Shown here: positions 59,601 to 64,000 of the stretch, piece after piece
Position numbering within the stretch: position 1 is the first letter of the stretch
Layout: each line of letters starts with the position of its first letter
Assembly: GCA_016744795.1 (NCBI GenBank)
Contig: JADGDR010000001.1
Location: forward strand, 1 to 64,000
DNA from: Sulfurospirillum sp.
Lineage (GTDB): Bacteria; Campylobacterota; Campylobacteria; Campylobacterales; Sulfurospirillaceae
DNA length: 64,000 nucleotides
Direction of reading: 5' to 3'
Notes under the pieces: model-generated
The model's input: the letters and a program-made list of their open reading frames with translations, nothing else
Database searches by the model: none
What the model was told of the DNA's origin: nothing
Translations under genes and position numbers: made by a program

Positions 59601-62600
59601 TCTATTTCACCTTTATGATTTTCATGATAAAGCATACGGGTTGATATTGGAGCATTGTGAGAAACTGCTACTTTTCCACTTCCCTCAAATTTTGTTTTTT
59701 TATCAAAAATTTGTGCAGGTTTAAAATCCTTATCAAAATAACTACCAAATTCATATAAACTTTCACGCTCTCCTATGTCTTCAAAAAGCCTGCCTAGTTT
59801 TTTATCTTTATAAGGATGTACTCCAAATTCACTTTTGTATCGTTTTATTAAAGATTTACCAACTAGATCTTGTTTTTCTCCAAGTTGCAGTATCTCTGAA
59901 AGTAAAGATATCTTTTTGCCCTCATCTGTGCTGCTTATATCTTTATATACTTTTGCACCACCATCTATGTCTGAAAACTCTACTTCATCTTTTACAACTC
60001 TAACACTTCCATCTTCTATAAGAAGTCCTCTCTCATCTAAACCATGAGTTTCATATCCATGTTCATCTGCCCAGTTCCAAAACTCATGAGAATCTTCTGG
60101 TGCTTTTTGCATATGTTCAATTTTTTCTTTTACATGTAAAGATTCTTTGGGATTACGATAGTCAAGTTTTATTTTAGAGTAGTCAGCTTCACCACTTACC
60201 TGGTATGCTTTGCCTCCAAACTGTTTATTAACGCCCACTTCCATATCACCAAGTATCTTTTGGGGATAAGCTTGATAGTACTCATTTAGATAAATACCAT
60301 CTCTTGTTTTAGTTGAGCGCATAAAAGATTGATTTTTAGTTAGTTGTCCTGGTGTAGCTTCAACACCCTCTTTTCTTTTTTGTAAAAAGATTACATCAAC
60401 TCCAACATCTGTGTGAGCATTTTTACTAAATGTACCTTCAGGTAAACGATATGCCCCTATGATATCTGCTTTGCTCATTAACTCTTTACGTATTTTATTA
60501 CTGGCTTTATCCATAGTTCCACGACTTGTTACAAAAGTAACAACACCATCATCTTTGACCTTATCTACTGCACTTACGAAATAATAATCATGTAAAGCTT
60601 TTATATCAGGACGTACATCCAAGCTACCTTTCCCACGTGTTTCTATAAAAGGCACATTTGAAATTACCAGATCATACCCATCACCTTTAAACTGTTCAAA
60701 ACTTGTATTATAATGTTTCGCATCAGGATAAAGTCTACGGTTTATCTCATAAGCTTTTGGATCAGTATCTATAGTGGTCCATTTTGTTTTTGGACTATGT
60801 CCTACAAAGTTACCACTACCCACTGCTGGCTCTAATGCTTTCTTGAACTTAACTCCAGCACGATTAAGTGCATCATATATGCCTCTTACAGTTTTATATG
60901 GGGTATAGTGTTCACTAAGACTTCCATATGTTCCTTTTTCAATTCCACCTACACCTGTATATTTACGAAGAACTTCTTTATCTTCAGGTGTTACTTTTGA
61001 GATATCTTTTTTTATGATCTCATCTACTTGATTATTTATCTCTTTTCGTTTTGCTTTTGTAAGTTCTATTGGTTCATATTTGTGTAGATCTACATTTTCA
61101 TGTGTATTCTTTTTTTCCTTCTCAAAATCATCCCTATTCGGTCTATCATCCAATTTGGTTTCATCTTCAAAAGTCTCTTTTTCATCGCTTTTTCGCGACG
61201 TGTGAAGTTCATCTTTACCATTTTCTACACCTTTTTCATTCCCAAGATTTGACTCATCTTCTTTGCGTACCACTGTGTCGCTTCTATCTGAGGGAAGCTC
61301 ATCATTATTGCCCCTAGAGGTTTGCTGTCCTCCCAGCTCTCCATCTTTTTTGGATAGTTCGCCCTTTTTGATATCATCAACAAGATTTTGTCCATCATCG
61401 AGTAAGGCTCGTTTAGCATTTGCATCGCTTGAGCCTGGATGCTCTTGATTGGAGACTTCATCGCTTCTTCCCCCTTGTGGACCATCTCCGTTAAGCTCAT
61501 CCTTTCTTGGTGGTTTAGTTTCTCCACTAGGAAGTTCGACATCTCCTGAACTGTCTTGATTTGCATGGAACTCTTCTCCTTTTTTGACAACATAATCAGA
61601 TCCTTTTATAGTTATTTTTTCATTAAAATATTGTTTCGCTATTGAAACATCTTGGTTTGCATACGCTTGAACGAATACTTGACTTTGTTCTTCTCCAAAA
61701 CCAGCTTTTTGCAAACTTTGTAAATATTCATCAGGGGTACGAAGTGGATTTATGATGTCTTGTTCTATGGCATGCATGACATTCCATCCAGCTAATCTGT
61801 TTTCTACTGGTGCTCCATCATTTACCCAGTTAGTTATTAAAACTTCTTCATGACTTGGTTTAAGTTTTGCATTTATCACATTTTTTAACTGTGTTGGTAA
61901 AATACTTGGATTTGTTTTTATCTCTGATTGAGTAGTTTTTAACATTTCGTTATATCTAAGAGCAGAATCATCACCACTTTTTGATATCTGTTCACGAATA
62001 GTGCTTAACTCTGCTTCCATAAAACTAAGACTAGGTTCTCTTTTTTGTATATTTTCAAGAGTATTTATGTAGCGAGTAAACTCATTTAGATCAGCATAAC
62101 GATCTTTATCTATAACACTTTTTGTTTTACCTTCATTTAGGTCACTATATACTTGTTCACGAACTGCTTTAGATTCACCATGCATTACTTCATTAAAAAA
62201 ACTGTTAAAACTGCCATGAGACTCTTTTACATTTATGTTGACATCTTCTCCACCATCAACACGCTGCATTATTTCTAATCCATCGAATAGTTCATTAGAG
62301 TTTATATCTTCTAAGTCTTTTGAGTTTTGGGCTGAGGCTATTCGTCTGTCTTTTTGTTTACCCCAAAGTTTAGCTAAACCTTTCACCCCTTGATGTAATC
62401 CCTCACCTATAACAGGAGTTGCTATAGCACCTATCAAAGCACCCTCTACAACATTTCGCTCACCACCATAAGCTGCAGTTGCACCTGAAGCTGCACCAGT
62501 AACAGCTAAACCAATCACACGTTTTGCAATACTAGCAGCTCCTAACGGAATTATATTGATAGGATCAACAAAACCACCAACCATCTCACCAGAGAAACTT

Positions 62601-62992
62601 GCTACATCCCAAGACTCAGGATTTACTTTTTTATAATTACCCTGGTACTCTTCTAAACGTTTTATCCAAGTACCCATTTTTTGCACTGGAGCAGAGTATT
62701 TTCCATTAGTAGCACTAGCACGGTGAGGATCTAAAAAGTTTGTTACATCTTCAGCTATTTTCATCGTACCGCGTACGCCTTCTAAAGCTCCTTTTGTAAT
62801 ACCTCCACTAAAACGAATCAAATCATTATCCATTTTTTTAGCATCACTTTTAACATTGTTTGTTTGAGTTTGAATTTCTTCTTTTTGAGAGGTATAAAGA
62901 TTTTTTGCCACTGCTCTAATGTGGCTAGAATTATAACCCTTTTGCTTTAAGGCATTAATCGCATCATTACCAAGTAGTTCTCTTGGGGTCAT
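56609..62992 (-). CDS. DarB-like giant phage protein: N6-adenine methyltransferase + SF2/SNF2-type helicase
   Basis: MTase motifs ALEPAVGSGNFVG and VISNVPF; helicase motifs NINAHDVGGGKTLAGAILA, IFADEARAFKN, VFMLDATPTPN, DQRNGRGVRNG; N-terminal glycine-zipper-like segment. Confidence 0.88.
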   Translation of the reverse strand: MTPRELLGNDAINALKQKGYNSSHIRAVAKNLYTSQKEEIQTQTNNVKSDAKKMDNDLIRFSGGITKGALEGVRGTMKIAEDVTNFLDPHRASATNGKYSAPVQKMGTWIKRLEEYQGNYKKVNPESWDVASFSGEMVGGFVDPINIIPLGAASIAKRVIGLAVTGAASGATAAYGGERNVVEGALIGAIATPVIGEGLHQGVKGLAKLWGKQKDRRIASAQNSKDLEDINSNELFDGLEIMQRVDGGEDVNINVKESHGSFNSFFNEVMHGESKAVREQVYSDLNEGKTKSVIDKDRYADLNEFTRYINTLENIQKREPSLSFMEAELSTIREQISKSGDDSALRYNEMLKTTQSEIKTNPSILPTQLKNVINAKLKPSHEEVLITNWVNDGAPVENRLAGWNVMHAIEQDIINPLRTPDEYLQSLQKAGFGEEQSQVFVQAYANQDVSIAKQYFNEKITIKGSDYVVKKGEEFHANQDSSGDVELPSGETKPPRKDELNGDGPQGGRSDEVSNQEHPGSSDANAKRALLDDGQNLVDDIKKGELSKKDGELGGQQTSRGNNDELPSDRSDTVVRKEDESNLGNEKGVENGKDELHTSRKSDEKETFEDETKLDDRPNRDDFEKEKKNTHENVDLHKYEPIELTKAKRKEINNQVDEIIKKDISKVTPEDKEVLRKYTGVGGIEKGTYGSLSEHYTPYKTVRGIYDALNRAGVKFKKALEPAVGSGNFVGHSPKTKWTTIDTDPKAYEINRRLYPDAKHYNTSFEQFKGDGYDLVISNVPFIETRGKGSLDVRPDIKALHDYYFVSAVDKVKDDGVVTFVTSRGTMDKASNKIRKELMSKADIIGAYRLPEGTFSKNAHTDVGVDVIFLQKRKEGVEATPGQLTKNQSFMRSTKTRDGIYLNEYYQAYPQKILGDMEVGVNKQFGGKAYQVSGEADYSKIKLDYRNPKESLHVKEKIEHMQKAPEDSHEFWNWADEHGYETHGLDERGLLIEDGSVRVVKDEVEFSDIDGGAKVYKDISSTDEGKKISLLSEILQLGEKQDLVGKSLIKRYKSEFGVHPYKDKKLGRLFEDIGERESLYEFGSYFDKDFKPAQIFDKKTKFEGSGKVAVSHNAPISTRMLYHENHKGEIDIASKGTYIKEGDFYNALESGYSIHGKGKVQNDILYYSGNLYGKLDDLNKLSDTYKEDGIASTKLEKQRALLEDILPEKKSIEEISLRGDEPWILENDLHVYSLKKVERILDKGERKIHEWKSEFGEVYDNYLNNKTLIKAVKGESLTAYRRRLRTAQEEVQEVLNQIKEKVLTNDKLRLRIEDVYNRKFNGYVSPDYKKASYMIQEVLDELPHDIKLRENQIEWITRALYEGKNINAHDVGGGKTLAGAILARALKKRGVLQKPLFVVPSKVLINWSKEIKSVFPDAKIINLFNLEKKTRSKKLYELGNAEADYVLISQEGFKELQLPWKDQMRYVDELFSENLKTENLKGRALALQQEKIKKYKEVLRRNNKDKRITIDKLGIDAIFADEARAFKNVGVHSKLVQFKLGKAFGLNITEKGSVSLDSAKAYDFRFKTRYISEKNNGRNVFMLDATPTPNKPMEIYTMLKHLDNKIFDEYGIYSDRDFANRYFEFGVLIDKRGEPQVGLTHIKNAYELRSIMDRYVERISMSEFKKRGIIELPDEKVNTHYVDASDESVLVFSDIKKRILEAKSDATKRNKTMGIYSEGVSASTDPRAYQRGGVNDFINPTPQNHKVEAIVEKVLNRRKETKRAGQIIFLDNAGHEQQKGRELDDEFFPATLEKNLHQEIKDKLMANGFDAKQIAIISGKEITNPSTGKEIRSASGRRGIEMKDAIVEAYDAGSVKVIIGTTKGAGEAMNTQKFTRDIHHADIPWTQAEIDQRNGRGVRNGNENDLVDTHYYFQAGTFDELMYRTVTKKRGWNEALWDADVKDRIEIADEGNSMPSEEEFMLQMEKDPLQRRKLELNIEYGRLEDEFTAVQEESHFLKSRKKSLERSVELTHGEINSLKDRAKSDRPNKYLGELLEKIIKTKDTAKQNQLQVDYDTKLPNARANIEKMISAKQKKLKAYDEAIVKTEKHIEENGKDIVDAHSRLESFESLHVNNEGHIKTELEQEAC

Positions 62993-63047
62993 GTCTGCTC
63001 CTTTAGGTAGTTTATATCTATCTTAGAACAGACCTTTCCCTATTTTT

Positions 63048-63737
63048 TTATAATGGAGTATCTAAAGGCTCATCCCCATCACCTATTTGCTCTTTTTGCA
63101 TACTGTTTACATAATCTATAGGGGCATGAAACTTACCATCTTTTGAAATTTTAACCATGCCACTATCTGCATACTCTTCATAAAACTCTTTTCCAACTGA
63201 AACGTGGTTTTCAGGAACTTCACTTTTATCTTTTCCCCATTCAGTTTTGACTGTTCCAAGGTTTTTTTGAACTATTTTTCCATCAACTTCATAAGTAAGT
63301 ATCTTGTTGCCTTCAGGAGTTACTCTCGTATCAAGTTTTTTTATATCCTTGCCTTTTGGTAAAAGTTTATCTATTTGCTGTCCAAATTCATACACCTCAT
63401 TGTCATCTAACTTACTTGTAAACTTAGGATGAAGTTTGCGAAACAAAGAGATGCTAGCTCCTTTTCTCGTTGTTTCATCTGCTTTTTTATCACTAGCAAC
63501 TTCAACCAATCTATCATAATCCTTTTGCTTTAAATCAAAATTATCTTGAGTGAGTTTTAATTGTTTATTTTGTCTATCACTAGTGTTTTTATCTAGCTTT
63601 AATTTATCTTCATATTTGTTTGCCTCATCACCCAGTCTTCCTATATTTGCTACGCTCTTTCCTATTGCAGCGAAACCAAAACCAAGTCCTGCTTTTGGAC
63701 TATTTGCATTTACTGCTGGTAAATATCCTAACTTCAT
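63048..63737 (-). CDS. Putative phage virion/ejection-associated protein
   Basis: Same-strand operon member upstream of the DarB-like gene; glycine-rich N-terminus, coiled middle; no family recognised. Confidence 0.5.
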   Translation of the reverse strand: MKLGYLPAVNANSPKAGLGFGFAAIGKSVANIGRLGDEANKYEDKLKLDKNTSDRQNKQLKLTQDNFDLKQKDYDRLVEVASDKKADETTRKGASISLFRKLHPKFTSKLDDNEVYEFGQQIDKLLPKGKDIKKLDTRVTPEGNKILTYEVDGKIVQKNLGTVKTEWGKDKSEVPENHVSVGKEFYEEYADSGMVKISKDGKFHAPIDYVNSMQKEQIGDGDEPLDTPL

Positions 63738-63748
63738 AATCTTTTCTC

Positions 63749-63991
63749 CTATAAAACCAAATTATCTTTTTTCTTTTTAACAGTTCCAAAAACTGCGGCA
63801 CTTGCTGCATTAAAATTGGCTTGAGTTTTATCATGAGTTGCTCTTTGCTTTTTATAAATATCAATATTTATATCATTTGTTCTCTTAGCCTCTTTACCTT
63901 GCATATATGTACCATATGCCAACCCAGCTCCTGATGCTAAATTACCTACAACACCTATGTTTTTTGAGTTCTTTGTTATCCAATCCCACAT
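63749..63991 (-). CDS. Small putative internal virion protein
   Basis: 80 aa, NIGVVGNLASGAGLAYGTYMQGKEAKRTNDINIDIYKKQ pattern common in small phage structural/ejection proteins. Confidence 0.45.
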   Translation of the reverse strand: MWDWITKNSKNIGVVGNLASGAGLAYGTYMQGKEAKRTNDINIDIYKKQRATHDKTQANFNAASAAVFGTVKKKKDNLVL

Positions 63992-64000
63992 CTTTAACCT

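Larger units (their letters stand above)
50871..64000. mobile_element. Prophage-like integrated element (left end; continues past the window)
   Basis: att-like tRNA fragment, terminase large subunit, giant polyvalent-type proteins and internal-virion-like proteins. Confidence 0.85.

Noticed and set aside
61225-61593. 122-aa same-strand overlapping ORF inside the disordered linker of the 2127-aa protein
   Set aside because: Composition looks like an out-of-frame reading of the charged low-complexity linker; no separate start context or family. Probably spurious rather than overprinted.
1-64000. CRISPR array or rRNA operon
   Set aside because: No regularly spaced direct repeats and no rRNA-like sequence seen; the recurrent TTTACATGTAAA is irregularly dispersed.

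Overview
AT-rich window that looks like a Campylobacterota (Sulfurimonas-like) chromosome. This taxonomic call is inferred from gene content such as MqnE, fused IspDF and ModD. Roughly 1-50.4 kb is ordinary chromosome: pseudopilin, trpG/pabA, purine permease, mqnE, trpB, glnD, glmS, mltC-like, a MocR regulon, a dipeptide ABC transporter, CsoR/CDF, fumC, ABC-F, dapD, mrp, thiC, ispDF, pgpA, a complete mod (molybdate) locus, proC and others. A degraded IS30-family remnant (about 50.4-50.8 kb) and a truncated tRNA 3' end (about 50.87 kb, probably tRNA-Ser) mark the left end of a prophage-like element that runs past 64 kb. It carries a terminase large subunit, an ~800 bp non-coding region bracketed by a perfect 17-bp inverted repeat, and a convergent block with two large phage proteins. 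One is a 2127-aa methyltransferase-helicase resembling phage P1 DarB and the polyvalent proteins. The other is 856 aa with a possible nuclease-like N-terminus. Main non-obvious signals: (1) the palindrome TTTACATGTAAA (11 perfect copies and about 30 near copies by hand count) is spread through coding, intergenic and prophage DNA and leaves LHV/TCK 'scars' in many unrelated proteins; (2) a SelW-like selenoprotein with an in-frame UGA (26957-27202) that the ORF track misses; (3) paired MocR-type operators, ModE operators upstream of both modA and modD, and a CsoR-type operator; (4) a pseudo-receiver/degenerate NtrC-like regulator. No searches were run. Family calls come from motif recognition in the supplied translations.
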